In this document: positions 35,801 through 43,693 of the stretch, piece after piece
Position numbering within the stretch: position 1 is the stretch's first letter
Layout of the letters: each line of letters opens with the position of its first letter
DNA from: Nonomuraea rhodomycinica
GTDB taxonomy: Bacteria; Actinomycetota; Actinomycetes; Streptosporangiales; Streptosporangiaceae
Direction of reading: 5' to 3'
DNA: 64,000 bases
Assembly (NCBI RefSeq): GCF_013363995.1
Contig: NZ_JABWGO010000002.1
Span: forward strand, 620,001 to 684,000
Notes under the pieces: generated by a model
Seen by the model: only the letters and a program-made list of their open reading frames with translations
What the model was told of the DNA's origin: nothing
Databases searched by the model: none
Translations under genes and position numbers: made by a program

Positions 35801-36828
35801 TACGCCTGCCACTCGGTCAACCGGCTCGCGATGATCGACTGGCCCAGTGCCTCGCCCAGAGCCTGGGAGGCGACCTGGAGGTCGGCGGCGGCCTCGGCCT
35901 CCTCCTTGAGGATGGTGTCCCGCTGGGCGCGCTGGCCGTCGACCTCCTGCTGCCACTCCTGCGAGGCGGCGGCGAACTCGGCGCCGAGCACGTGGTGCGG
36001 GTCCGGCGGGTTGGCGGTGGTGCAGGAGGCGTAGCGGGCCTTGAGGTTCTCGACGTCGACCCGGAACTCCATGCTGTCCGGATCGGGCGCGCTGTCCGCG
36101 AACCCGCCGCGCTCCAGGAACGCCCGCGCGTCGTCGGCGTACATGGGGTGCATGAAGGTCATGTCCTCCCATGCGTCCCACGCCTCGTCGTCGTCGCCGT
36201 CCTCGGGATAGCGCTCGGCGGCGATCCTCTTGGCCGCGTCCACGGACTCCTTGGCCGCCTGCGGCGTCTGGTCGGCGTAGAAGTCGTCCTCCGACTGCCA
36301 GGACTGGTCGAAGAGCCAGGAGGACAGGCCCACCTTGTGGAAGGGGTTGTCCGCTTCCTTGATCGTCTGGAACGCGGCGTCCGTGTACCCCTTCGGGGGC
36401 GGGAGGAGCAGCGACTGCTCCCAGACGTCGGGCCGGTCGTTGAGCTCGTCCAGCTTGGCCTCGATCCGCTCGTCGTCCTGGTCGAAGGCGGTGTGCAGCG
36501 GGGTGGGCGGGTCGGACCAGTGCTCGTCGTCGGCGTTGCGCAGCAGGACGTCGTCGCTGCCGCCCAGCCCGGCGCGGGCGACGGCCTTCATGGCCTGGCC
36601 GCCCTTGCGTTGCACGGTGGTGAGCAGGCACTGGGCCGCGCGCACCGACGCGGCGTGCGCGAGGTCGTACTCGGCGGCCTGGGCGGCCGCCGGACCCACA
36701 CCGGCCAGAGGGACGAGCTGCACGCCGGCGATCATGACGGCGCTGGAGGTGAAGGCCGCGGCGGTGGCGCGCAGCCGTCCTGAGAGAGGGCGCCGGGCAC
36801 GGCGCGAGGAAGAGGCGTTGGTGAGCAT
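32854..36828 (-). CDS. Very large alanine-rich coiled-coil secreted protein with distinct C-terminal domain (putative polymorphic toxin)
   Basis: 1324 residues. A basic N-terminus (SSSRRARRPLSGRLRATAAA) and a hydrophobic AVMIAGVQLVPLAGVG ending AAAQA look like a signal peptide cleaved near residue 50. Residues ~50-400 are globular with a WEDMTFMHPMYADDARAFLE segment; ~400-1020 is an almost unbroken heptad-like stretch of Ala, Lys, Glu, Asp and Arg (blocks such as AEAAEQTAKAAAADARAKRQ), a long rod. Then comes a Cys-containing domain (LSDCVGTGGCDIRL, LLSGCQVSSDGSCTG), a helical part and, after a proline linker PAPEPGQPTPPSPDW, a final ~85-residue domain starting VGSDGLRYDAMGRN and ending SKVSFVGVH. 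Rod plus linker plus short unique end fits contact-dependent toxins. Toxic activity unproven. Confidence 0.72.
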   Translation of the reverse strand: MLTNASSSRRARRPLSGRLRATAAAFTSSAVMIAGVQLVPLAGVGPAAAQAAEYDLAHAASVRAAQCLLTTVQRKGGQAMKAVARAGLGGSDDVLLRNADDEHWSDPPTPLHTAFDQDDERIEAKLDELNDRPDVWEQSLLLPPPKGYTDAAFQTIKEADNPFHKVGLSSWLFDQSWQSEDDFYADQTPQAAKESVDAAKRIAAERYPEDGDDDEAWDAWEDMTFMHPMYADDARAFLERGGFADSAPDPDSMEFRVDVENLKARYASCTTANPPDPHHVLGAEFAAASQEWQQEVDGQRAQRDTILKEEAEAAADLQVASQALGEALGQSIIASRLTEWQAYWLKQSPDDLSYPSAAQFAKVKTDIVNTQAMALGRVYTAGRAAQSAQRHAAAAVTAQQAAHAIADAAGLPRGRGLLYGQQAVQVTRASAAAALAVAKATETAANATRASAADSKTLMALAETQAHASRAEFRRMAAEEAAAQAKAAAEGAAAQAALAAENAAKAKSAQARAEAAEQTAKAAAADARAKRQIAEAERDNARAQKEIAAREQANAAAAESTAQSQRQVAASRLGDARAAGATAASKMDDAVEAERRATTARSDALAAERRRDILAAQAAAAEAQAAADEGTDDAAASRAAATQARSAATAATTAATNARAAADQATASAVAAREAATRAEASAARARSASDAAQRDVAITSAAVMKAHAAAADAIKASWDASINVRDAKAYADTAKANAVKARADAVVARKEADAAHVSAVKTAGFAYATAQAALAARDSAAQVIKPANDAIELGSPYKETDASAGLAVLTAQASKTLAQQQAAVAQAKATQAQKAATEAATLAEQASADAKAAATAASQAAGSAARAAASLAQAQASAAEAKTAAKAAVEAESNTVEYDRQATADAAAAASAADAADEYAGEARDSADEAERDAASARAAAGAAENDAATARDVATQAEADATAAETAAANARQAAKDAQDAATRTEEAKEAGDLADQVAANANVLTWFEFNDKGYIEPLSDCVGTGGCDIRLHVHLEGTVYYMLLSGCQVSSDGSCTGSYFPLGDEPFTRDYETTRHFTQQELMAGALRNLVKIITHDFTECAKAKVGNCAMAATFFIPPEKIAEVARKIIALQTAIRSRIGFDAALEALRASVAGGEVAPKALTTAVATLEGFTGMTATGTKSEQFAKLAHIADLGFDSVRGFRADEAASAMLFEAQSSVRLSRYKPPAPEPGQPTPPSPDWVGSDGLRYDAMGRNLTPAIFAEHWAGNGGNLKATIAKHVAKADVTIFDVSKLGASELATLRAYYQEMGWSSKVSFVGVH

Positions 36829-36867
36829 GGTCAGCTTTCAGCCGTGGGCGCGGGGAGAGGGGAGCGA

Positions 36868-37734
36868 TCAGAAGAAGGCGTTGAAGGCGTTCCAGCCGGC
36901 GTTGCCGATCTTCTCCCTGGTGGCGAACGGCGCCGAGGCGACGCCGGTGCCCTTGAACAGCCATAGCGCGCCGGCCGAGTCGCGGGCGATCAGGTCGGCT
37001 TTGCCGTCGCCGTTGTTGTCGCCGGTGGAGACCAGGGCGGTGTAGGTGTCCCAGCCGGTTCCCGCGCTGACGCGGTCGCCCAGGACCTGGCCGGCGGTGA
37101 CGCCGCCCGTGCCCGGGTAGATGTAGAGGGTGCCGGCAGTGGTCCTGGCCAGCAGGTCGTTCTTGCCGTCGCCGGTGTAGTCGCCGTAGCCGGCCAGGGC
37201 GTTCATGCCGTTCCAACCGGCGGTCCCGGCCTGTACGCGGCTCGCGAGGCCGCCGTCGGACCGGCCCGGGTACAGCCACAGGGCGCCGGCGGTGTCGCGC
37301 GCGACGATGTCGGGCGAGGGGCTGCTGCCCATGTTGCCCGGGGTCATGATCAGGTTGTAGGCGTCCATGTTCGAGGCGACCGGCATGGTGGAGGTGCCGC
37401 GCTCGGCGGTGTAGTAGAGCTCGCCGCCCAGGCGGAGGAACAGGTCGTTGCCGGTGCCGTTCTCCGAGGTGGTGGCGCGCAGGATCGCGGTCGCCGCGGA
37501 GAAGCCGCCGCCGAGGTCAACGGGGTTCTGCCACCCGCCGCTGCCCTTGGGTTCGTAGGCGAGCAGGTGGCCGTCGCTCGCCCTGCGTACGAACAGGGGC
37601 AGCATCGGCGCGCCCGCCGTGGCGGACGCGGCGGGCGCGGTGAGCAGCGAGCCCAGGACGGTGAGCAGAGCCAGCGCCGCCGGCGTTCTGGTACGGACGG
37701 GCGCCCAGCGTAAGGATCTGAACAGTCGAGACAC
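36868..37734 (-). CDS. Secreted FG-GAP / VCBS-repeat protein
   Basis: 288 residues from GTG 37734 (a TTG six codons upstream is possible). Signal peptide: RTRTPAALALLTVLGSLLTA ending PAASATA near 40. The mature part is a small beta-propeller with repeats of the form GDYTGDGKNDLLART and GDNNGDGKADLIARD, each followed by a line such as GTLYIYPGTG or GALWLFKGTG; the acidic DxTGDG loops bind calcium. It lies 40 bases upstream of the giant coiled-coil gene, so it may be co-secreted or help with display. An AGAGC dyad lies just upstream. Confidence 0.85.
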   Translation of the reverse strand: MSRLFRSLRWAPVRTRTPAALALLTVLGSLLTAPAASATAGAPMLPLFVRRASDGHLLAYEPKGSGGWQNPVDLGGGFSAATAILRATTSENGTGNDLFLRLGGELYYTAERGTSTMPVASNMDAYNLIMTPGNMGSSPSPDIVARDTAGALWLYPGRSDGGLASRVQAGTAGWNGMNALAGYGDYTGDGKNDLLARTTAGTLYIYPGTGGVTAGQVLGDRVSAGTGWDTYTALVSTGDNNGDGKADLIARDSAGALWLFKGTGVASAPFATREKIGNAGWNAFNAFF

Positions 37735-37756
37735 GTTGACAAAGATACACAATTTT

Positions 37757-37770
37757 AGAGCACGCGCTCT
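37757..37770. promoter_or_regulatory. Palindrome upstream of the FG-GAP/toxin operon
   Basis: AGAGCACGCGCTCT (5-base arms AGAGC/GCTCT around ACGC) within AT-rich sequence (CAATTTT before, GTTATTTTG after), 23 bases upstream of the GTG start. Likely a repressor site over the promoter. Confidence 0.45.
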
Positions 37771-38164
37771 GTTATTTTGCTCGGCCGGGCCCGGGCGGGA
37801 CGGCGACGTGGCGGGGAGTTCGGCCAGGTGGCGGGCCTGGCGGCCGGTTCCGTGCCGAGCGAGTCGCTACCCCTGCCTGCTCAAAGCCGGCGACATCAAA
37901 GGGCTCCGCGAAGCGGAGACGCCATGGACGACACAGCAGAACCAGCAGTGTTCGTTGCTGCAGCTCATTGTGCTGTTCCGATCCATGCGTGACCGGGAGG
38001 ACCGGGCGCCCTCGAACGCTTCCGAACATTTTCGGAAACCACCGGCCGGCCTCGAATGCGCGGGGACGGTTCTGGACGAAACAATCCGGCAAAGCCGACT
38101 AAATCGCCGCTTCGCCCTCTTTGCTGTTTGAGTCTTGTGGAGCTAGGCAGGCGCCTGCCGGGTC
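37771..38164. other. Intergenic stretch with two palindromes, no gene
   Basis: No credible coding frame. It contains TTCCGAA-CATT-TTCGGAA (38020-38037) and the perfect 14-base palindrome GGCAGGCGCCTGCC (38146-38159), the latter just past the stop of the RibD-like gene and possibly its terminator. Confidence 0.45.
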
Positions 38165-38722
38165 TTACGTGTCGGCCGGCCTGTAGACCAGCTCGAGGGT
38201 CCCGGACGGGAAGGCCGTGCTCTTCACCAAGCGCAGCTTCACGGCCTGATCCAGCTCCGGGAACAGCGGCGCGCCCCTGCCGGTGACGGCGGGCAGCACC
38301 CACAGCCGGTACTCGTCGACCACACCGAGCCGGATCAGGGAGTGCATGAACCTGGTGCCGCCGGCGGCGACGAGGTCCTTGCCGGGCTCGGCCTTGAGCT
38401 TGGCGATCTCCTCCGCCGTGTCACCGCCAGCGATCCGGGTCTCGGGCCATTCGTCGGCCGATGTCAGGGTGCGGGAGAAGACGACCTTGGGGATGTCGTT
38501 CATGGCCTTGGCGGAGGGGTGGTCGGAGGTGGGCCAGTATCCGGCCATGATCTCGTAGGTGTTGCGGCCCATGAGGAAGGCCCCCGCCTCCCACAGCCGG
38601 CTGACGAAGTACTCCTCCTGCTTCGGGTCGTCGATGTTCATCATGACGTCCCGGATCCCGTTGTCCGCGTCAGCGCTCTTGCCGTCCAGCGAGACGTAGA
38701 AACCCAGAATCAACTTGCGCAT
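38165..38722 (-). CDS. RibD C-terminal / dihydrofolate-reductase-like protein
   Basis: 185 residues from ATG 38722 (MRKLILGFYVSLDGKSAD). The frame extends upstream but without homology. Hallmarks: the N-terminal strand with VSLDGK, the FLMGRNTYEIMAGYWP block near 50, KVVFSRTL near 80, and DLVAAGGTRFMHSLIRLGVV near 118 that binds NADPH. These define the RibD_C/YyaP-YwjB family of small soluble reductases, common as single genes in actinobacteria; substrate unknown. It begins 171 bases from the stop of the LRR gene; nothing was found in that gap. Confidence 0.87.
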   Translation of the reverse strand: MRKLILGFYVSLDGKSADADNGIRDVMMNIDDPKQEEYFVSRLWEAGAFLMGRNTYEIMAGYWPTSDHPSAKAMNDIPKVVFSRTLTSADEWPETRIAGGDTAEEIAKLKAEPGKDLVAAGGTRFMHSLIRLGVVDEYRLWVLPAVTGRGAPLFPELDQAVKLRLVKSTAFPSGTLELVYRPADT

Positions 38723-38893
38723 GTGGTGCCTCCATGTGGTGCTTCTCGCGCTGGGACGGTCCCAAGCGGTGCATGCCTTCCGGATGGTTGGACCGCCGGC
38801 CGTCGGTGAACTCATCGCTTGTCGGCCACATCCGGGTGCCGCTCGCGAGCAGCTGATCGTCACCCGGGCCCTCCGGTCCGCGAGTGCTGTCAC

Positions 38894-40246
38894 TCAGTCC
38901 GCGACGAGCAGGCCGCGGACTCTCAGGTCGTCGACGAGGTCGGACGGTAGTGCCGGGCAGCGCGACACGCGCACCTCCTTGAGCGACGGGAGGCCGGTGA
39001 TCGTGCCCAGGTCGCTCAGCCCGGAGCAGGAGTCGAGGTCGAGCCTGCCCAGGGAAGGCAGGCGCTCGACGTCGCCGAATGTGCGTAGTTCGTCGGTGTA
39101 GGCCACGTGGAGCTCCTCCAGGTGGAGCAGCCCCGAGAACGGGGTGAGGTCGGCGAGCTGTTCCAGGCCCTGCAACGTCAGCGTACGCAGGGCGGGCATG
39201 CCTGTGAGCGCCGAGAAGTCGCGCAGGTCCTCCGCGTAGGCCAGGTGCAGCGTCTCGAGCGACGGGTGCCCTTCGAGCCCGTCGAGCGAGGTGAGCCGCT
39301 GGTCCCCGTCGATGGTCAACTGCTCCAGCGCGGGCAGCCGCGACAGCGGGCGCAGGTCGGGGAGCGCCGAGGGCGGCAGGCCGAGAGCCGTGAGCCGGGG
39401 GTGGTGTCCGAGGCCGTCGAGGCTCTTCACCTTCGTGCTGCCGCCGAGCCAGAGCCTCTCCAGCCCTGTCATGACGCCGATGCCGTCGAGGCCGGTCAGG
39501 CGGGTGCTGTGCAGGCTCAGCTCGGTGACCGAGCCGAGGTCACGCAGTCCCTCCAGGGTGGTGATCCTGGTGCGGCTCAGGTCCAGTTCTCTCAGGCGGC
39601 TCAACCCCGACAGGCCGCGTACGTCGTCGATGAAGCGGCAGCCGCTCAGGTCGAGCTCTTCGAGGTCGGGGAACGCGTCACCGACCCCCGCGACGCTCGC
39701 GATCGCGGTGCCCCGCAGGTCGAGCCGGCGCAGGCGGCGCAGGCCGAGCAGCGGGGAGAGGTCGGCCACCTGGCGGCAGTTGCGGAGCAGGAGGCTGCTC
39801 AGCCCGGTGAGCCCGGACAGCGGCTGGAGGTCGCTGACGGTCGCGCAGCCGTCCAGCTCCAGCGCGCGCAGCCCGGTCAGCGCGGCCAGCTCGGACAGGT
39901 CCGTCAGTGTCGTGCAGTGGTCGAGGGTCAGGCTCTCCAGCATCGTCAGGTGGCGCAGCCCCGTGAGCGAGCCCCGCCTGCGCAGCACCAGCTCGGTACG
40001 TCCCTCGGCCTCGAAGGCCGGGGCGAGCACGTGCTCGGCGAAGCCGTCGGGATCGAGCGCCTCGGACCAGAGCTTGAGCAGTTTGTCCGTGGACGGCTTG
40101 GCCACTTCGGCGTAGTCGGCGGCCAGGGCCAGCGCGTCACCGTCCCGGCTGCCCAGCGCGAGCCGCCGGACCGCCTTCCACGCGTTCTCCGAAGACACGG
40201 TCGCCAGCTTGGCGCGCAGGTCGGTCAGATCAGTGGGTTGGATCAT
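38894..40246 (-). CDS. Leucine-rich repeat protein (cytoplasmic)
   Basis: 450 residues from ATG 40246 (MIQPTDLTDLRAKLATVSSE); the open frame upstream is noise. After an N-terminal helical cap of about 110 residues, roughly fourteen 22-24-residue repeats of the internalin-like kind follow, e.g. LTMLESLTLDHCTTLTDLSE, LTGLRALELDGCATVSDLQP and FPDLEELDLSGCRFIDDVRG. No signal peptide, so a cytoplasmic binding scaffold is likely. No partner gene is obvious. LRR proteins are uncommon in actinobacteria outside a few lineages. Confidence 0.85.
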   Translation of the reverse strand: MIQPTDLTDLRAKLATVSSENAWKAVRRLALGSRDGDALALAADYAEVAKPSTDKLLKLWSEALDPDGFAEHVLAPAFEAEGRTELVLRRRGSLTGLRHLTMLESLTLDHCTTLTDLSELAALTGLRALELDGCATVSDLQPLSGLTGLSSLLLRNCRQVADLSPLLGLRRLRRLDLRGTAIASVAGVGDAFPDLEELDLSGCRFIDDVRGLSGLSRLRELDLSRTRITTLEGLRDLGSVTELSLHSTRLTGLDGIGVMTGLERLWLGGSTKVKSLDGLGHHPRLTALGLPPSALPDLRPLSRLPALEQLTIDGDQRLTSLDGLEGHPSLETLHLAYAEDLRDFSALTGMPALRTLTLQGLEQLADLTPFSGLLHLEELHVAYTDELRTFGDVERLPSLGRLDLDSCSGLSDLGTITGLPSLKEVRVSRCPALPSDLVDDLRVRGLLVAD

Positions 40247-40388
40247 GCCACGAGACCCTAGAGAGCGGAGGCGACGATTTCCGGGGAAGTGACCGTACTT
40301 CTCCGTCGAACGCGAGGCGGCACTCGCGCGGGGCGAGGCCGGTCGGCCGGCCGCCCGCTGCGGCGAGCAGGTGTGCGTCGTGCGGTAT

Positions 40389-40413
40389 CGTAATTGCGAA
40401 GATGCGTAATTGC
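40389..40413. promoter_or_regulatory. Candidate ArsR-type operator with direct repeats
   Basis: CGTAATTGC occurs at 40389-40397 and 40405-40413, 16 bases apart; the inner part AATTGCG...GCGTAATT is also an imperfect dyad. It lies 56 bases upstream of the first gene of the ArsR-SulP operon in AT-rich sequence. Confidence 0.5.
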
Positions 40414-40468
40414 TCACTGTGGTAGGCGCCCTGGCGGCGCTGGTCACGGGCTGGTGGAGGTGTGTGGC

Positions 40469-40711
40469 ATGGGCACGGCCTTGGCTGCTGCGGTCCGGGA
40501 ACGGGCCCGTCTGGCGTGGCAGGAGGTGCAGGCGGCGCGTCGCGGGGACGACGCGCACGCGCGCCTGGTGGCCGAGGCCGAGTGGGAGGACGTTCAGCGG
40601 CTGGCCCGCGCGCACGCGGTGGCCGTCGAGCTGCCCTCCATCGAGGGCAGCGCCCAGGCGGGCGCTGCGCAGGGCTCCCAGGCTGAGCGCGCGGGGGAGG
40701 CGGCCGGATGA
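40469..40711 (+). CDS. Small conserved hypothetical protein upstream of ArsR
   Basis: 80 residues from ATG 40469 (MGTALAAAVRERARLAWQEV), preceded by GGTGGAGGTGTGTGGC. Fully helical and charged, with an amphipathic helix (ARLVAEAEWEDVQRLARAHA) and a low-complexity Gln/Ala tail. No cysteine, no membrane segment. Its stop overlaps the ArsR start by four bases, so it is translationally coupled to that regulator and transporter. Function unknown. Confidence 0.6.
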   Translation: MGTALAAAVRERARLAWQEVQAARRGDDAHARLVAEAEWEDVQRLARAHAVAVELPSIEGSAQAGAAQGSQAERAGEAAG

Positions 40712-41067
40712 ACTCGGTGCCGCTGTACGAGGCCAAGGCCGAGCTGTTCCGGCTGCTGGGCCATCCGGTGCGGATCCGGGTGCTGGAGCTGCTGCAGGAC
40801 GGGCCGATGCCGGTGCGGGACCTGCTGGCCGCCATCGAGGTGGAGCCGACCGGGCTGTCGCAGCATCTGGCCGTGCTGCGCCGGTCGGGCATGGTCACCG
40901 CGCAGCGCGACGGCGCCACCGTGGTGTACGCGCTGTCCGGGCGGAAGGTGGCCGGGCTGTTGCGCGCCGCCCGCGAGCTGCTGGCCGAGAAGCTGACCGG
41001 CCAGCACGAGCTGCTCGGCGAGCTGCTGGCCGATCAGGGTGAACGGTCAGGGGACCACGCCTCGTGA
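40708..41067 (+). CDS. ArsR-family regulator of the SulP transporter
   Basis: 119 residues. LFRLLGHPVRIRVLELLQDG, VRDLLAAIEVEPTGLSQHLA and VLRRSGMVTAQRDGATVVYA form the winged helix. There are no cysteines at all, so it does not sense arsenic through thiols. ATG 40708 overlaps the small upstream gene, and its stop overlaps the transporter start (GTGA). Together the three are one operon. Effector unknown; repression of the operon through the CGTAATTGC repeats is likely. Confidence 0.87.
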   Translation: MNSVPLYEAKAELFRLLGHPVRIRVLELLQDGPMPVRDLLAAIEVEPTGLSQHLAVLRRSGMVTAQRDGATVVYALSGRKVAGLLRAARELLAEKLTGQHELLGELLADQGERSGDHAS

Positions 41068-42839
41068 CCGCCGCCAGGGGAGCGGGCTGGGACCGCCTGC
41101 GCGCGTTGCTGCCCGGCCGCGCCGAGCTGGCCTCGATGGCCCGGCGCCCGCGCCGAGACCTGCTGGCCGGGCTGACGGTGGCCATCGTGGCGCTGCCGCT
41201 GGCGCTCGGGTTCGGCATCTCGTCCGGCCTGGGCGCCGCCGCCGGGCTGGCCACCGCCGTGGTGGCGGGGGCGATCGCGGCCGTCTTCGGCGGATCCGGG
41301 CTGCAGGTGTCCGGCCCGACCGGGGCGATGACCGTGGTGCTGGTGCCGATCATGCACGAGCACGGCGCCTCCGGCGTGCTGACCGTCGGCGTACTGGCCG
41401 GGCTGATGCTCCTCGCACTGGCGCTGGCCCGGGCGGGCCGCTACATGACACTGGTCCCGGCCCCGGTGGTGGAGGGCTTCACCCTCGGCATCGCCTGCGT
41501 GATCGGCCTGCAGCAGATCCCGGCCGCACTCGGCGTGCCCGCCCCCGGCGGCGAGAAGGTCGTCGTGGTGGCCTGGAAGGCCGTGCTCGGCTTCGCCGCC
41601 CACCCCGGCGGCTGGGCGGCGCCGGCGATGGCCGCCGCGGTGGCCGCGCTGATGCTGGCCGGGGCCCGCTGGCGGCCCACCGTGCCGTTCTCCCTGATCG
41701 CGGTGGCCGCCGCCACCCTCGCCGCCGAGCTGGCCGGGCTGCCGGTGGCCCGGATCGGGCAGCTCCCCGCGGGGCTGCCCGCCCCCTCGCTGTCCTTCCT
41801 CGACCCCGCCGCGCTGGGCACGCTGATCGCCCCCGCCGTGGCGGTGGCCGCGCTGGCCGCCCTGGAGTCGCTGCTGTCGGCCGCGGTCGCCGACGGCATG
41901 AGCGTCAATCACCGGCACGACCCTGACCGCGAACTGTTCGGCCAGGGCCTGGCCAACCTGGTCGCGCCGTTGTTCGGCGGCGTCCCGGCGACCGGCGCGA
42001 TCGCCCGTACCGCGGTCAACGTGCGCTCCGGCGCCCACTCGCGGCTGGCCGCCCTGGTTCATGCGGCCGTCCTGGGCCTCATCGTGTTCACCGCGGCCGG
42101 CCTGGTCGCCAAGATTCCGCTGGCCGCCCTCGCCGGGGTGCTGCTGGCCACCGCGATCCGGATGGTCGAGGTCGGCTCGGTGGCGGCCATGCTGCGCTCC
42201 ACCCGGGGCGACGCCCTCGTGCTCGTGCTGACCGCGCTGGCCACCCTCGCCCTCGACCTGGTCCAGGCCGTCATCCTCGGCCTGCTGGTGGCCGGCGCCC
42301 TGGCGTTGCGTGCGATCGCCCGTGACGTGCGCCTGGAGGCCGTTCCGCTGCGCCCGGACCTGCCCGGCGATCACACCGACGCCGAACACGCCCTGCTGAC
42401 CGAGCACATCGTCGCCTACCGGCTGGACGGGCCGCTGTTCTTCGCCGCCGCGCACCGCTTCCTGCTGCAGCTGTCGGAGGTGGCCGAGGTGTCGGTGGTC
42501 GTCCTGCGCATGTCCCGCGTCACCACCGTCGACGCCAGCGGCGCCCTGGTGCTGGCCGACGCGATCACCCGGCTGCAGCGGCGCGGCATCACCGTCTACA
42601 TCTCCGGCATCAGGGACGGTCACCACCAGCCCCTGTACGCCGTGGGCGCCATCGCCCGCCTCGACGAGGCGGGGCACGTCTTCGCCACCACCCCGCAGGC
42701 CATCGCCGCCGCCCGCGACCACCTTCACCACACCGGGATCCTGCCCGCCGCTCCCGGCACGCCGATCCCCGCGGCCCCCAGCGCGTCGATCCCCGCGGCT
42801 CCCAGCGCGTCGCCCGCGGCCCCGCCCGGCGGGCCCTGA
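41064..42839 (+). CDS. SulP-family anion transporter with STAS domain
   Basis: 591 residues from GTG 41064. About 12 membrane segments, starting RDLLAGLTVAIVALPLALGF, with the SulP signature region GLQVSGPTGAMTVVLVPIM near 78-96 and NLVAPLFGGVPATGAIART near 300. The STAS domain (about 460-550) contains VLRMSRVTTVDASGALVLAD, the Ser/Thr-containing loop shared with anti-sigma antagonists. Substrates of the family include sulfate, bicarbonate and C4-dicarboxylates. The last 45 residues are a Pro/Ala/Ser tail with three imperfect APSASIPAA-like repeats, probably disordered. Coupled to the ArsR gene upstream. Confidence 0.9.
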   Translation: MTAARGAGWDRLRALLPGRAELASMARRPRRDLLAGLTVAIVALPLALGFGISSGLGAAAGLATAVVAGAIAAVFGGSGLQVSGPTGAMTVVLVPIMHEHGASGVLTVGVLAGLMLLALALARAGRYMTLVPAPVVEGFTLGIACVIGLQQIPAALGVPAPGGEKVVVVAWKAVLGFAAHPGGWAAPAMAAAVAALMLAGARWRPTVPFSLIAVAAATLAAELAGLPVARIGQLPAGLPAPSLSFLDPAALGTLIAPAVAVAALAALESLLSAAVADGMSVNHRHDPDRELFGQGLANLVAPLFGGVPATGAIARTAVNVRSGAHSRLAALVHAAVLGLIVFTAAGLVAKIPLAALAGVLLATAIRMVEVGSVAAMLRSTRGDALVLVLTALATLALDLVQAVILGLLVAGALALRAIARDVRLEAVPLRPDLPGDHTDAEHALLTEHIVAYRLDGPLFFAAAHRFLLQLSEVAEVSVVVLRMSRVTTVDASGALVLADAITRLQRRGITVYISGIRDGHHQPLYAVGAIARLDEAGHVFATTPQAIAAARDHLHHTGILPAAPGTPIPAAPSASIPAAPSASPAAPPGGP

Positions 42840-42937
42840 CCACACCAGCAGACGGGCCGGCCCCGACCACACCGCCCGCGATCAGGCGCCCGCCAGATTC
42901 CGAGCCCCGAAGTCGCCGTCGTCGAGAAGGCGCCGGC

Positions 42938-43540
42938 TCAGCCGCCGTTCTCCTGCCGCACCTTCGCGTAGTGGCGGGCGGCTCGCGCCCGGTTGCCGCA
43001 ACCGGATGAGCACCACTCGCGCCGTGGCGTGCCCGCGACGAAGTGCAGGATGCAACCGGGGCCGTGGCAGGCGCGCAGCTGGTGACGCAGCGGTCCGGCG
43101 AAGAGGTCGATGGCGTCCTCGGCCAGCGCGGCGAGCGCGGCGGCGACGGGGCGGCCCGCGGCGCACACCGTGGTGTGCGGCTGAGGGCTGGTGCGCAACT
43201 CGCGCCAGCGCGGGGTCTGGCCGGCGTGACGGTTGAGGATCGCCACCATGTCGGCGTCGAGTTCACGCCCGTTCACGGTCGCGGCGGCGCAGGCCCGGAC
43301 GACCTCCCGGAGCTCCCTGGCAAGGTGCAGGTCGTGCTCGGTCACCCCCTCGATGTCGGCGTCGGACAGCGCGACCGCCAGGCGTGGGCGCATGTCGCGC
43401 AGCCACGCGGCCAGGTGTTCGACGCTCTGCAGGCCCTCCTTGCGGCGGCCCCTCACCGCGTACGCGGTGTTGCCGAGCTCGATGGACGGCGGTTCGCCGA
43501 GGAGCGGGGCTCCGCCACCCGCTAGCTGTGCCACGTTCAC
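42938..43540 (-). CDS. CGNR zinc-finger / ABATE-domain regulator
   Basis: 200 residues. The N-terminal ABATE domain runs LGEPPSIELGNTAYAVRGRR to about 150 with DEHDLHLARELREVVRAC-like helices (EHDLHLARELREVVRACAA). The C-terminal zinc finger is CHGPGCILHFVAGTPRREWC then SSGCGNRARAARHYAK, with the eponymous CGNR. The family is thought to act as stress- or redox-linked transcription factors. It is divergent from the VOC-PPOX-ferredoxin operon with 153 bases between, so it probably controls that operon. Confidence 0.88.
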   Translation of the reverse strand: MNVAQLAGGGAPLLGEPPSIELGNTAYAVRGRRKEGLQSVEHLAAWLRDMRPRLAVALSDADIEGVTEHDLHLARELREVVRACAAATVNGRELDADMVAILNRHAGQTPRWRELRTSPQPHTTVCAAGRPVAAALAALAEDAIDLFAGPLRHQLRACHGPGCILHFVAGTPRREWCSSGCGNRARAARHYAKVRQENGG

Positions 43541-43561
43541 AGTTCTAACGCTACCTCCAGG

Positions 43562-43591
43562 TTGACACCGTTATATACCGTCGGGCATATT
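43562..43591 (+). promoter_or_regulatory. Promoter of the VOC-PPOX-ferredoxin operon
   Basis: TTGACA at 43562-43567 and CATATT at 43586-43591, spacing 18, in a local AT-rich patch. Inside, TTATATACCG and ACCGT repeats could be a site for the divergent CGNR regulator. The transcript would have a leader of about 95 bases before the VOC gene. Confidence 0.5.
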
Positions 43592-43693
43592 CTAATGGTC
43601 CACGTGGCGCCGAGCCATAAGAAACAGCGCTCGTGGCAGGCGGGCGGCCATGCCCGTCAACATCCCCTCCGCTCTGACATCTGGAGACTTCGC

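Noticed and set aside
34052..37279. 1075-codon minus-strand frame overlapping the coiled-coil gene
   Set aside because: Out-of-frame reading of the alanine-rich rod, giving Arg/Gly-rich nonsense; the other frame has signal peptide, rod and globular ends.
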